A stretch of 52,440 nt of DNA, taken from contig OMUU01000160.1 in assembly GCA_900314295.1 (NCBI GenBank), positions 1 to 52,440 on the forward strand. Direction: 5' to 3'. Of this stretch, positions 42,225-51,050 are shown in pieces. The DNA is from an uncultured Lachnospiraceae bacterium (GTDB lineage Bacteria > Bacillota > Clostridia > Lachnospirales > Lachnospiraceae). The position numbers and the translations under genes are program-made. The notes beneath the pieces were generated by a model. It had not been told where the DNA came from, ran no database searches, and worked only from the letters and a program-made list of their open reading frames with translations. Positions within the stretch are counted from its first letter, which is position 1, and the number at the start of each line of letters is the position of its first letter.

Positions 42225-43233
42225 CCATGTGTATGGCGTGGATATGGGCACCGGCACGGTAAAGATCTACGACAGAAACAAGGATTCCATTACGAAGGAA
42301 GTCAATATGATAGCGGTCCGGAATGGAGATTCCGTTATGGCGGTTGGAAATGACGCCTATGCCATCTATGAGAAAACTCCGGAGAACATCGATATCATTT
42401 CACCGATGAGCAACGGACGGATCAACGATGTGCTGATGATGGAAGCCGTACTGCACACTCTGCTCGGGAGAACCGGCGGCTACGCCGGATATCGCCCGAT
42501 TCTGTTTTTTTCTGTCCCTGTGGATATGACCGAGATTGAACGCCGGGCATATTCCACCATTGCACAAAAGGGCAGGTTCCGCCACAGTCAGGTGTATCTC
42601 GTGGAGAAACCGATTGCCGACGCTCTTGCGCTCGGAATCCCGCTGCACCATACCAGAGGATCCATGATCATCAATATAGGCGCACAGAGCACGGAGGTGT
42701 CCTTTCTCGCAGATGAGCGGGTCATCATCAGCCGTATGATTTCGATCGGAGGACAGACCTTCACCTCCGCCATCGTGGAGGGGATCCGCCGAAAGAACAG
42801 CTTTATCATCAGTCAGCACACAGCTCAGCGGCTGAAGCTGACACTGACAAATCTGGAGAAGGATTTGAACGAGGGATGTAAGGTGAATGGCATCGATCTG
42901 GACAGCGGCCTTCCGCGAAACGGTGTCGTTACAAGCTATAATGTCACCGCCAGCGTCACCGCTCAGATGCAGAAGATTGCGGATGAGATCCGGCGAATCA
43001 TGGAGCGGATTCCGCCGCAGATCCGTGCAAGTGTTCTGAAAGAAGGCATCTATGTCACCGGCGGAAGCACGCATATCGCCGGCATTGTGCCGTTTCTGGA
43101 AGAAGCGCTCGATTGTCCGGTCATTCTGTCAAAATATTATGATCTCAGCACCGTATGCGGTCTGAAGGAGCTCATCACGCATCCGGAATTACAGCACTGG
43201 GCATATCTGCCGGGAAAGAAGTCATATTCATGA
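42214..43233 (+). CDS. mreB: Rod-shape protein MreB
   Basis: The 339-residue actin-like protein starts at ATG 42214 behind AGGAG. Phosphate-1 loop GVDMGTGTVKIY is near residue 8. INIGAQSTEVSFL (phosphate-2 region) and VTGGSTHIAGIVP (adenosine motif) follow. MreB filaments under the membrane guide the RodA-PBP2 machine encoded downstream. The conserved LRxP-like start of canonical MreB is diverged here (SPMSNGRINDV), as in several Clostridia. Overlap with mreC is ATGA. Confidence 0.93.
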   Translation: MSFNHVYGVDMGTGTVKIYDRNKDSITKEVNMIAVRNGDSVMAVGNDAYAIYEKTPENIDIISPMSNGRINDVLMMEAVLHTLLGRTGGYAGYRPILFFSVPVDMTEIERRAYSTIAQKGRFRHSQVYLVEKPIADALALGIPLHHTRGSMIINIGAQSTEVSFLADERVIISRMISIGGQTFTSAIVEGIRRKNSFIISQHTAQRLKLTLTNLEKDLNEGCKVNGIDLDSGLPRNGVVTSYNVTASVTAQMQKIADEIRRIMERIPPQIRASVLKEGIYVTGGSTHIAGIVPFLEEALDCPVILSKYYDLSTVCGLKELITHPELQHWAYLPGKKSYS

Positions 43234-44078
43234 AGAAAAAGGGTACACATATCAAAAGCAGATATCTGCTTGTCATTCTCACAATTGTCTGCATCGCGCT
43301 TGCTATGCTGACCGCCAATCAGGTCATTTCCATATCTCCGCTGCGCAATGCGGCAGGAACTCTTCTGGTACCGCTCCAGACCGGGATCAACAAGGTTGGC
43401 GACTGGCTGAACGGGCAGAGAATCGGACAGAAGAACGCCCGTCAGCTCGCGCAGGAAAACGCGGAACTAAAAGGCAAGGTGGCTGACCTGGAAGAGGAGA
43501 ATACCGTTCTGACCGAGAATACCAAAGAATTGGAAGATCTCAGGAAGCTGTATCAGCTGGACCAGGATTACACTTCCTACGACAAGGTCGCGGCATCCGT
43601 CATCGCCAAGGGATCGGGGAACTGGTACAATACCTTTACCGTGAACCGCGGAACCGACGACGGCGTGCAAGTCGATATGAATGTCATCTCTGACGGAGGC
43701 CTTGTCGGCATCGTCACAGAAGTCGGCAGAAAATGGGCCACGGTACGCTCCATCATCGACGATGACAACAACGTGAGCGCGATGCTTCTGGATTCCTCCG
43801 AGAACTGCATCATCACGGGAAGCCTGTCTCTGATCGAATCCGGAAAGCTAGCGCTGAGCGAGCTGAGAACAGATGCCTCCGTATCCACGGGAGAGCGGGT
43901 TGTCACCTCGAATATCAGTGACAAGTACCTTCCGGGCATTCTGATCGGCTATGTAGATTCCGTACAGGATGACTCCAATCTTCTGACGAAGACAGGCTAT
44001 GTCATTCCTGCCGTGGATTTCCGGTCCGTGAATACCGTTCTCATCATTAAGCAGCTGAAGGAGACCGCTGATCAATGA
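43230..44078 (+). CDS. mreC: Rod-shape protein MreC
   Basis: The 282-residue protein starts at ATG 43230, overlapping the mreB stop. A short cytoplasmic basic tail is followed by a membrane helix (about 11-30) and a coiled coil (about 68-105, with heptads through ENAELKGKVADLEEENTVL). The extracellular beta domain contains GLVGIVTEVG. MreC is the scaffold that links MreB, MreD and PBP2. Overlap with mreD is ATGA. Confidence 0.94.
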   Translation: MKKKGTHIKSRYLLVILTIVCIALAMLTANQVISISPLRNAAGTLLVPLQTGINKVGDWLNGQRIGQKNARQLAQENAELKGKVADLEEENTVLTENTKELEDLRKLYQLDQDYTSYDKVAASVIAKGSGNWYNTFTVNRGTDDGVQVDMNVISDGGLVGIVTEVGRKWATVRSIIDDDNNVSAMLLDSSENCIITGSLSLIESGKLALSELRTDASVSTGERVVTSNISDKYLPGILIGYVDSVQDDSNLLTKTGYVIPAVDFRSVNTVLIIKQLKETADQ

Positions 44079-44602
44079 AGAAAAATATCTGTATTTTTCT
44101 GATTATCCTTGCAACCTTTCTGGTGCAATCCTCAATGAACCTGCTTCTGCCGGATATTCTTTCTATCCCGAACCTGATTTTGATCCTCACCTGTTCCATG
44201 GGGTTTATGCGCGGGAAGAAATCCGGCATGTGGGTCGGATTTTTCTCCGGACTGATCCTTGACCTCTTTTACGGGAGAATTTTCGGCCTTACAGCCCTCA
44301 TTCTTCTGTACATCGGGTACTTTAACGGATTTTTGTTCAAGGTATTTTTTGACGAGGACATCCGGGTTCCTTTGGTCACAGTCGGAATCAGTGACATTGC
44401 CTACGGCCTGATCTGTTATCTGATTCGATTTATGAAGGGAACGAGTCTGACGCTCGGCTCGAGCATGATTCATACCATTTTGCCGGAAGCGGTCTGTACC
44501 GTTCTTTTTACCATACCGCTGTATCTGCTGTACCATTGGCTGAATCGGAAGATTACTGCCAATGAACTGGAGGAAGAACAATCACCATGGTTACGAAGAT
44601 AA
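44075..44602 (+). CDS. mreD: Rod-shape protein MreD
   Basis: The 175-residue polytopic membrane protein has five or six hydrophobic segments, including GFFSGLILDLFYGRIFGLTA, typical of MreD. It overlaps mreC by 4 bp and the PBP2 gene by 16 bp, indicating tight translational coupling. Confidence 0.92.
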   Translation: MKKNICIFLIILATFLVQSSMNLLLPDILSIPNLILILTCSMGFMRGKKSGMWVGFFSGLILDLFYGRIFGLTALILLYIGYFNGFLFKVFFDEDIRVPLVTVGISDIAYGLICYLIRFMKGTSLTLGSSMIHTILPEAVCTVLFTIPLYLLYHWLNRKITANELEEEQSPWLRR

Positions 44603-47535
44603 AAAAGGCATTCATCCGTTTTTTCAGCAGAAGAGGGCTCATTCTCGTTCTCTTTTTCGCCGCGCTTTCCACGATTCTTCTCGCGCGTCTGTTTCATCTG
44701 CAGGTAGTCCGCGGAAAGGATTACGCCGACAGCTTTACGGTCATGACGACGGCTACACGCACGCTCAAGAGTACGCGTGGCAACATCTACGACGTCAACG
44801 GAAAGCTTATCGCGTCGAATAAGCTGGCCAATAATGTCACCATTGAGGATAACGGATCGTATGACAGCACCCGGCAGAAAAATCTAGCTTTGAACGGAGA
44901 AATTTACCGTCTGACACGAATGATCCGTAAAAACGGTGACACTCCCTCCCATGATTTTCACATCGTCATCGGGACAGACGGCAAATATGCCTTCGACACG
45001 GACAATGCCACGACCATTCAGCGTTTCCGCGCGGATATTTACGGATACCAGACTACGGATGAGCTAAAGGCAGGTGAGGCGGATGCTTCCCCGGATAAAA
45101 TCATCGAAGATCTGAGCGGCTCCAAGTATTATGGCCTCACGAATGAAGACGAACCATACACAGCCAAGGAACTCGCGCAATACGGTCTTCCTGAAACCCT
45201 CACAAAAGAGGAAGCGCTGGACATCATCGTCGTCCGCTATCAGCTCGGCCTTGTCAGCTACCAGCGCTATGTGGCAGTCACCGTCGCGACCAATGTCTCC
45301 GACAACACCGTTGCGGCCGTAAAGGAAAATGCCGACTCTCTTCAGGGCGTTGAAATTGCCGAGGACTATATTCGTGTCTACAGCGGCGGCGAGGCCATGG
45401 CTCCGATCGTGGGATACACGGGAAAAATCTCTTCCGATGAGCTGACCGATTACAGTGTCAAAGATGACCGCTACAACAGCAATTCCATCGTGGGAAAAGC
45501 CGGCATCGAAAAGGCCATGGAGAGCACCCTGCAGGGAACAGACGGATCAGAGGAAGTAACCATCAACAACCTCGGGAAAGTGGTCTCGGAGAACACCGGT
45601 TCCCTGGTGCAGCCCACAAAGGGCAACGATGTCTACCTCACGATCGACAGTGAACTCCAGAAGGCTGCCTATGAGATCCTGGAAGAGAGAATTGCAGGTA
45701 TCCTCCTGACCAATATGACCGATGCCAAATCCGTGGATGCATCAAGCCTTGCAGACAATGACACCATTTCTATCGCAAGCTATGATTGCTATAATGCCCT
45801 GATCAATAACAGTATCATCGATATCGATCAGTTTTCGGATGATGATGCCACAGAGGCGGAGAAGAAGGCACAGGCAGCGCTTGACTCCAGCCAGGCCGAC
45901 ACCGTGAACTGGATCAAGGAGCAGCTGAACAGCAGCAGCGCCGCAAAATATTCCAATCTGACCGATGAACAGAAAGCGATCTTTGATTATGTGATTTCGG
46001 ATTTCCTTACAACGGAGTACGGTGTTCTGAACAGTTCCTCCATGAAGACCAATGATGCTACTTATCAGGCATACTTTAAAGACGGTTCTGTCAGTCCGAG
46101 TGATTTTCTCCTTTATGCGGCGAAAAACAGCTGGATCGATGTCTCCAAGCTCAGTGACAAGGATTCTTCTTACCTGACCTCTGAAGAAATCTATCAGGCA
46201 GTAATCGATTTCATCACAGACCATATCACAAAAGAAAAGGCCTTCCATAAGCTCCTTTACAAGTATCTCCTTCAGGACGATGTGCTGGAGCCGAAGGTCA
46301 TCATGCAGATTCTGTATGACCAGGGGATTCTGTCAAAGGACGATTCCGACTACGCTTCGTTTGAAAGCGGAGCGACCAGCGCTTACCAGCTTCTGTACAA
46401 CAAGATCTACAGTCTGGAAATCACGCCCGCCATGCTTGCCCTGGATCCCTGTTCCGGATCCATCGTCATCACGGATCCGAAAACCGGACAGGTCCGCGCC
46501 TGCGTCTCTTATCCGGGCTACGACAATAACCGGCTCGCCAATGATATGGACACCGCCTATTACAACAAGCTGAACACCGATCTGTCCACACCGTTTTATA
46601 ATAAGGCGACCCAGCAGCTCACTGCTCCGGGATCCACCTTCAAGCCTGTCATGGCTGCCGCCGGGCTTACGGAAGGTGTGATTGACGGTTCAACATTAAT
46701 AGACTGCACCGGCGTCTTCGGAAAGGATATTTCCTTCCTTTCCGACGCAGACCGTGTGGCATGCTGGAACAGCAACGGCCACGGCTATCTGAACGTCGTC
46801 GGCGGAATCACCAATTCGTGCAACGTTTTCTTCTGTACGGTCGGTTTTGATCTCGGCCAGGACAGCAACGAGAATTATGATCAGGATACCGCCCTTACGA
46901 AGGAGCAGAAATACGCCGCGATGTTCGGGCTCAACCAGGGAACGGGAATTGAGATCTCCGAATCGGATCCGCATGTGTCAGACAGCCTTCCGATTCCTTC
47001 TTCCATAGGACAGGGCACGCATCAGTACACGACGACCCAGCTTGCCAGATACGCCTCGACCATCGCCGATAAAGGCGTTTGCAAAGATCTGACGCTGATT
47101 GACAAGACCGCAGATTCCAATGGAAAAACGCTGGATCAGAATGAGGCAAAGACGCTAGGCACGGCGGATGCCATCAGCAGTACAACCTGGGATCTCATCG
47201 ATGAGGGAATGGCCGGCGTTGTCTCAAACGACACAATAGTCTGGCCCGGATTTTCCAGTACCATCACCGTATACGCCAAGACCGGAACGGCGCAGGAATC
47301 CATGCTGCGTGCGGATCACGGTCTGGTCATCGGCTTTACAAGCGGTGCAAAAGACAGCACCTCGTACGACGATGTAGCCTTTGCCGTCCGTATCGCAAAT
47401 GGATACGGTTCTACAAACGCCAGCCTTGTCGCGAGGGATGCTCTCCGGTATTACTTTAACCTGGACTCCGAGGAGAATATCATCGTGAAACATGCAAACA
47501 CAGATTCGATCACGAAGAAAATCGTTGCCGACTAA
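44587..47535 (+). CDS. mrdA: Penicillin-binding protein 2 (elongasome transpeptidase)
   Basis: This class B PBP has 982 residues, much longer than the roughly 630-720 of common PBP2. A membrane helix (about 16-38) is followed by the dimerisation domain and an acidic, Ser/Asp-rich insertion (about 380-610). The transpeptidase domain has S683-x-x-K686 (GSTFK), S744-C-N746 and K898-T-G. It cross-links peptidoglycan during side-wall growth with RodA. Similar long forms occur in clostridial relatives. The start at 44587 overlaps mreD. Confidence 0.94.
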   Translation: MVTKIKKAFIRFFSRRGLILVLFFAALSTILLARLFHLQVVRGKDYADSFTVMTTATRTLKSTRGNIYDVNGKLIASNKLANNVTIEDNGSYDSTRQKNLALNGEIYRLTRMIRKNGDTPSHDFHIVIGTDGKYAFDTDNATTIQRFRADIYGYQTTDELKAGEADASPDKIIEDLSGSKYYGLTNEDEPYTAKELAQYGLPETLTKEEALDIIVVRYQLGLVSYQRYVAVTVATNVSDNTVAAVKENADSLQGVEIAEDYIRVYSGGEAMAPIVGYTGKISSDELTDYSVKDDRYNSNSIVGKAGIEKAMESTLQGTDGSEEVTINNLGKVVSENTGSLVQPTKGNDVYLTIDSELQKAAYEILEERIAGILLTNMTDAKSVDASSLADNDTISIASYDCYNALINNSIIDIDQFSDDDATEAEKKAQAALDSSQADTVNWIKEQLNSSSAAKYSNLTDEQKAIFDYVISDFLTTEYGVLNSSSMKTNDATYQAYFKDGSVSPSDFLLYAAKNSWIDVSKLSDKDSSYLTSEEIYQAVIDFITDHITKEKAFHKLLYKYLLQDDVLEPKVIMQILYDQGILSKDDSDYASFESGATSAYQLLYNKIYSLEITPAMLALDPCSGSIVITDPKTGQVRACVSYPGYDNNRLANDMDTAYYNKLNTDLSTPFYNKATQQLTAPGSTFKPVMAAAGLTEGVIDGSTLIDCTGVFGKDISFLSDADRVACWNSNGHGYLNVVGGITNSCNVFFCTVGFDLGQDSNENYDQDTALTKEQKYAAMFGLNQGTGIEISESDPHVSDSLPIPSSIGQGTHQYTTTQLARYASTIADKGVCKDLTLIDKTADSNGKTLDQNEAKTLGTADAISSTTWDLIDEGMAGVVSNDTIVWPGFSSTITVYAKTGTAQESMLRADHGLVIGFTSGAKDSTSYDDVAFAVRIANGYGSTNASLVARDALRYYFNLDSEENIIVKHANTDSITKKIVAD

Positions 47536-47565
47536 ACCGGCGCCCATGTAAAAGGACAATGTCGA

Positions 47566-48756
47566 ATGCTGAAGCTATATAAACTGAAAGATTATAATTT
47601 CCTATTGATGTTTCTGCTGATCGTCATCAGCTTGATCGGCGTGATCCTAGTCGGATCCGCTGACCCGACCCTGAGGAGCAGACAGCTGATGGGCTTTCTT
47701 CTGGGCCTTGTTCTCATGGTCGTGATATCTCTGATTGACTACAGCTGGATTCTTCATTTTTACTGGATCATCTATGTTATCAATATCCTGCTTCTGATCA
47801 TGGTCCGTCTGTTCGGTACGACAGCTCTTGGCGCCGCGCGATGGATTAATATCGGAGGCTTTCAGTTCCAGCCGACCGAGCTGTGCAAGATCTTGATTAT
47901 CCTGTTTTTTTCCATGTATTTCATGAACCACGAAAAGGATCTGAATACCTGGAAGACCATTTTCCGCTGTCTTATTCTTCTGGCGTTCCCGCTGTTCCTC
48001 ATCCTGAGCCAGCCTGACCTGAAGAATACCATCACAATGACCATCGTATTTGCCCTGATGTATTTTGGAGCGGGACTCAGCTATAAAAAGATCGGAATCA
48101 TTCTCGCGGTTATCGTTCCAATTGTACTTGTGATGTTTTTCCTGATCGTCAAGACCGATCTTCACATCGTCGATGATTATCAGAAGAATCGTATCATGAC
48201 TTTCCTCAGTTCCGACGACAGCGAAGAGTATTCCGACTCAAAAATGCAGCAGCAGAATTCTATTATGGCAATCGGTTCCGGACAGGTCACAGGAAAGGGA
48301 CTGAATAACACCGAGCTTTCCGCGAACAGCGGAAATTTCATATCCGAGATTCAGAATGACTTCATCTTTGCCGTAGCAGGAGAGGAGCTTGGCTTCATCG
48401 GGAGCGCTTTTATCGTCGTCCTCCTCTTTCTGATCATTCTGCTCTGCTTCAAAACCGGAAAAGAGGCGAAGGACTTGTCCGGAACGCTGGTCTGCTACGG
48501 CATGGGAAGCCTCATCGCCATACAGAGCTTTATCAATATCTGTGTCGCAACGGGACTTCTTCCCAATACCGGGACGCCTCTTCCTTTTGTCAGCTACGGC
48601 CTCACCTCTCTGATCAGCCTGTACATCGGAATGGGAGTCGTGATGAACATCAGTCTGCAGCGCAAAAAATATTTTGACTATGGAGGAACATATGTCTACA
48701 CAGGAGAAACATTCAAACCGGACACCATCGAATCCGGAACCGGAAAAAAGGCATAA
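47566..48756 (+). CDS. rodA: Peptidoglycan polymerase RodA (SEDS family)
   Basis: The 396-residue polytopic SEDS protein has about ten membrane segments. Conserved stretches include ARWINIGGFQFQPTELCK near residue 90, LILSQPDLKNT near residue 145 and the C-terminal TGLLPNTGTPLPFVSYGLTS. It polymerises lipid II glycans and pairs with the PBP2 encoded 30 bp upstream. Its 3' end overlaps the carboxypeptidase gene by 65 bp. Confidence 0.95.
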   Translation: MLKLYKLKDYNFLLMFLLIVISLIGVILVGSADPTLRSRQLMGFLLGLVLMVVISLIDYSWILHFYWIIYVINILLLIMVRLFGTTALGAARWINIGGFQFQPTELCKILIILFFSMYFMNHEKDLNTWKTIFRCLILLAFPLFLILSQPDLKNTITMTIVFALMYFGAGLSYKKIGIILAVIVPIVLVMFFLIVKTDLHIVDDYQKNRIMTFLSSDDSEEYSDSKMQQQNSIMAIGSGQVTGKGLNNTELSANSGNFISEIQNDFIFAVAGEELGFIGSAFIVVLLFLIILLCFKTGKEAKDLSGTLVCYGMGSLIAIQSFINICVATGLLPNTGTPLPFVSYGLTSLISLYIGMGVVMNISLQRKKYFDYGGTYVYTGETFKPDTIESGTGKKA

Positions 48757-49927
48757 CAGAAAATACAGCCGGAATTCCCGCCGCAGAAGACAGCGTCTCC
48801 TGCACCGAATCGCAGCTGTTTTTATCATAGCCATTATCGCGCTTGCAGCTGTTCTGGTTCATCTGATCTTCACAAAGAGCGCGACGCTTGATACAGCATC
48901 TGCATATGATCTCTCCAGGCAGAACGGGGCGGAAGAGCTTTCCCCCTTTACCCTGCAGACCACGTCCAACTATACAGAGAGTGAAGGAATTGTCTGCTCC
49001 GAATCTGAGGTCGGCTCCGGAAGCCTCAGCCTCACCGAGAGTGATGAGAGGGCACTGTTATTTAATCTCGAGGATCACACCGCTCTATTCGCCAAGGGGA
49101 TCTACGATAAGATCTACCCTGCCAGCCTGACCAAAATCATGACAGCTCTCGTAACCCTTGAAAGCAAGGCGGATCTCTCGAAACAGGTGACCATGACCGA
49201 TGCTGATTTTCAGCTCGGGGAAGACGCGCAGTCCAGCCAGCTGGAAGTCGGAGATCAGGTCACTCTGGGGGATCTTCTGAACCTCCTTCTGGTATACTCT
49301 GCAAATGACGCGGCCATGGCAATCGCAAGGACCGTCGGCGGCAGCGTCGACACCTTTGTGCAGATGATGAATACCGAAGCAAAAAAGCTCGGAATGACCG
49401 GGACGAACTTTGTCAACCCATCCGGACTGCACGACGACAAGCATTATACGACGCCCTACGACATCTATCTGATGCTGAACCGCGCCTACCAGGATTATCC
49501 GGATTTCTCAAAGATCGCTTCACAGTCTCAATATCAGACAAGCGTCACCGGGACCGAGGGCCAGAGCACCTTTCTCTCCACAACGACGGATGAATATCTG
49601 GACGGGACATATTCGCTGCCTTCCAATGTGCAGATCCTGGCGAGCAAAACCGGAACAACGGATGAAGCCGGCTCCTGTCTTGCCCTTGTCGTACAGAACG
49701 GATACGGGGTGCCCTTTATTGCAATCGTCACCGGCGCCGATACCAAGGACACGCTCTACGGCGACATGAGCAAGCTCCTCCGTCTGACAAATACCGATCC
49801 GGATGCCGCTTCCTCCTCAACGGGTACTACTTCTTCGTCAACCGATGCCGCCTCTTCCTCAACGGAATCCGTTTCCGCATCCTCCCAGACCGGGGAGAGC
49901 GTTACTGCATCCTCCGTATCCGGGTGA
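48692..49927 (+). CDS. D-alanyl-D-alanine carboxypeptidase (DacA type)
   Basis: The 411-residue serine peptidase trims peptidoglycan stem peptides. ATG 48692 has GGAGG 5 nt upstream but lies inside rodA. An Arg-rich cytoplasmic tail is followed by a membrane anchor (about 38-58). Motifs: S145-x-x-K148 (SLTKIM), S203-A-N205 and K319-T-G. The C-terminal tail is Ser/Thr-rich (about 370-411) and lacks the beta domain of classical PBP5, though the region before it is short. It ends the elongasome cluster. Confidence 0.92.
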   Translation: MSTQEKHSNRTPSNPEPEKRHNRKYSRNSRRRRQRLLHRIAAVFIIAIIALAAVLVHLIFTKSATLDTASAYDLSRQNGAEELSPFTLQTTSNYTESEGIVCSESEVGSGSLSLTESDERALLFNLEDHTALFAKGIYDKIYPASLTKIMTALVTLESKADLSKQVTMTDADFQLGEDAQSSQLEVGDQVTLGDLLNLLLVYSANDAAMAIARTVGGSVDTFVQMMNTEAKKLGMTGTNFVNPSGLHDDKHYTTPYDIYLMLNRAYQDYPDFSKIASQSQYQTSVTGTEGQSTFLSTTTDEYLDGTYSLPSNVQILASKTGTTDEAGSCLALVVQNGYGVPFIAIVTGADTKDTLYGDMSKLLRLTNTDPDAASSSTGTTSSSTDAASSSTESVSASSQTGESVTASSVSG

Positions 49928-49932
49928 GCCTA

Positions 49933-50178
49933 ATTGTTCACGCATCACTAAAACGGCTAAGATTTTACAGTACCTTTGCCTGAGCATTACTGGTTGTTAA
50001 AAGTTTTATCCGTAAATTCTTCACGAAGTGTATAGCGAGGACTGTTTGACGAAGGCGCTTGCGCCTGAGGAGTTCCGCAGCTCCAAAAAACAGGATAAAA
50101 CTTTGTTACTGCCAGTTTGCGAATGGCAACAGGACTGTAAAATCCTTGCCGTATCGTAAATAGTGGGGTGAGCAGTAC
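49933..50178. repeat. Palindromic repeat element (copies E and F)
   Basis: Left arm 49935-49998 (copy E) and right arm 50108-50178 (copy F) are inverted copies of the dispersed repeat. AAAGTTTTATCC (50000-50011) pairs perfectly with GGATAAAACTTT (50093-50104). In the centre AGGCGC/GCGCCT (about 50053-50067) forms another stem. Nothing coding is visible. The element fills most of the 457-bp gap between dacA and the next gene. Confidence 0.7.
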
Positions 50179-50218
50179 CGGGTGAGGGAGTCACCGTTCA
50201 GAAAATAAGGAAAGTGTC

Positions 50219-50247
50219 TTGCCTTTTTTGTATAAATACACTATAAT
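50219..50247 (+). promoter_or_regulatory. Promoter of the P-loop protein gene
   Basis: TTGCCT (50219-50224) and TATAAT (50242-50247) have a 17-bp spacer. The leader is about 130 nt and contains no recognised riboswitch; AAGGAGG precedes the start codon. Confidence 0.7.
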
Positions 50248-50384
50248 TAAACCATCAGCCCGAAACGATTTTAGTCAAAAAGACAATTAAGCCGTATGAG
50301 GCTGCGTCGATTCTACAGTTCTTCGGGGATTTTTGATATACCTATGTATTCATAATAACGATACTGCTCAAGGAGGAATCAGCC

Positions 50385-50810
50385 ATGGTTCAATTAATTG
50401 TAGGCAAAAAGGGAAAAGGTAAAACCAAATATATTCTGGACAAAGTGAATACTGCAATCAAGTCGGCAAGCGGAGATATTGTGTATCTCGACAAGAGCGC
50501 AAAGCACATGCTTGAGCTGAACAACAAGATCCGTCTGATTGATGTATCCGTATACCCATTAAAGGACTACAATGAATTTGTCGGTTTTATCTGCGGTATT
50601 ATTTCTCAGAATCGTGATATCGAGCAGATGTATCTCGATGGCTTCCTGAAGCTGACCAAGCTGGAAGATTGCAAGGACAAGGTTGATGACTGCATCGAAC
50701 AGCTTGAACAGATCAGCACCATGTTCCATGTTGACTTTATCATCAGCATGTCAATGGACAAGGAAGAGCTGAGCGCAGATATGCAGGAAAGAATCCTCCT
50801 CGCTCTATAA
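50385..50810 (+). CDS. Small P-loop protein of unknown function
   Basis: The 141-residue protein starts at ATG 50385 with a strong AAGGAGG. A Walker A motif, VGKKGKGKTKYI, begins at residue 6. DIVYLDKSAKHM may supply further nucleotide contacts. No clear Walker B, membrane segment or signal is seen; the second half is acidic and helical, and HVDFIISMSMDKEEL resembles a buried strand after it. Similar short proteins in Clostridia carry doubtful PilT-type annotations. I do not assign a function. It has its own promoter and a strong terminator, so it is monocistronic. Confidence 0.8.
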   Translation: MVQLIVGKKGKGKTKYILDKVNTAIKSASGDIVYLDKSAKHMLELNNKIRLIDVSVYPLKDYNEFVGFICGIISQNRDIEQMYLDGFLKLTKLEDCKDKVDDCIEQLEQISTMFHVDFIISMSMDKEELSADMQERILLAL

Positions 50811-50871
50811 CTTCCACACAGGTATCGAATTCTAATGATAATCTTTCCGTTCTGAGCGGAATAGAAAGAAG

Positions 50872-50900
50872 GCTGTCGCACGCGCTGCGGCAGCTTTTTT
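50872..50900 (+). terminator. Rho-independent terminator after the P-loop gene
   Basis: GCTGTCGCA (50872-50880) pairs with TGCGGCAGC (50886-50894) with one G-U pair and a 5-nt loop, then six T. Confidence 0.9.
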
Positions 50901-50991
50901 CTTCCCCCTCTTTCCGGTCTGTTTTTTTCATTCAGCAGTGAATTGTCGTGAAATATTTACTTCCACTCCCGCAGCGTGTATTTTCTTTCGC

Positions 50992-51020
50992 TTGTAATAC
51001 ATTTCGGATAATGCTAGAAT
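50992..51020 (+). promoter_or_regulatory. Promoter of the HlyD-like gene
   Basis: TTGTAA (50992-50997) and TAGAAT (51015-51020) have a 17-bp spacer; the leader would be about 24 nt and includes GGAGG at 51041-51045. Confidence 0.65.
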
Positions 51021-51050
51021 GAATAGTCAAAGCGTATACAGGAGGCTATT

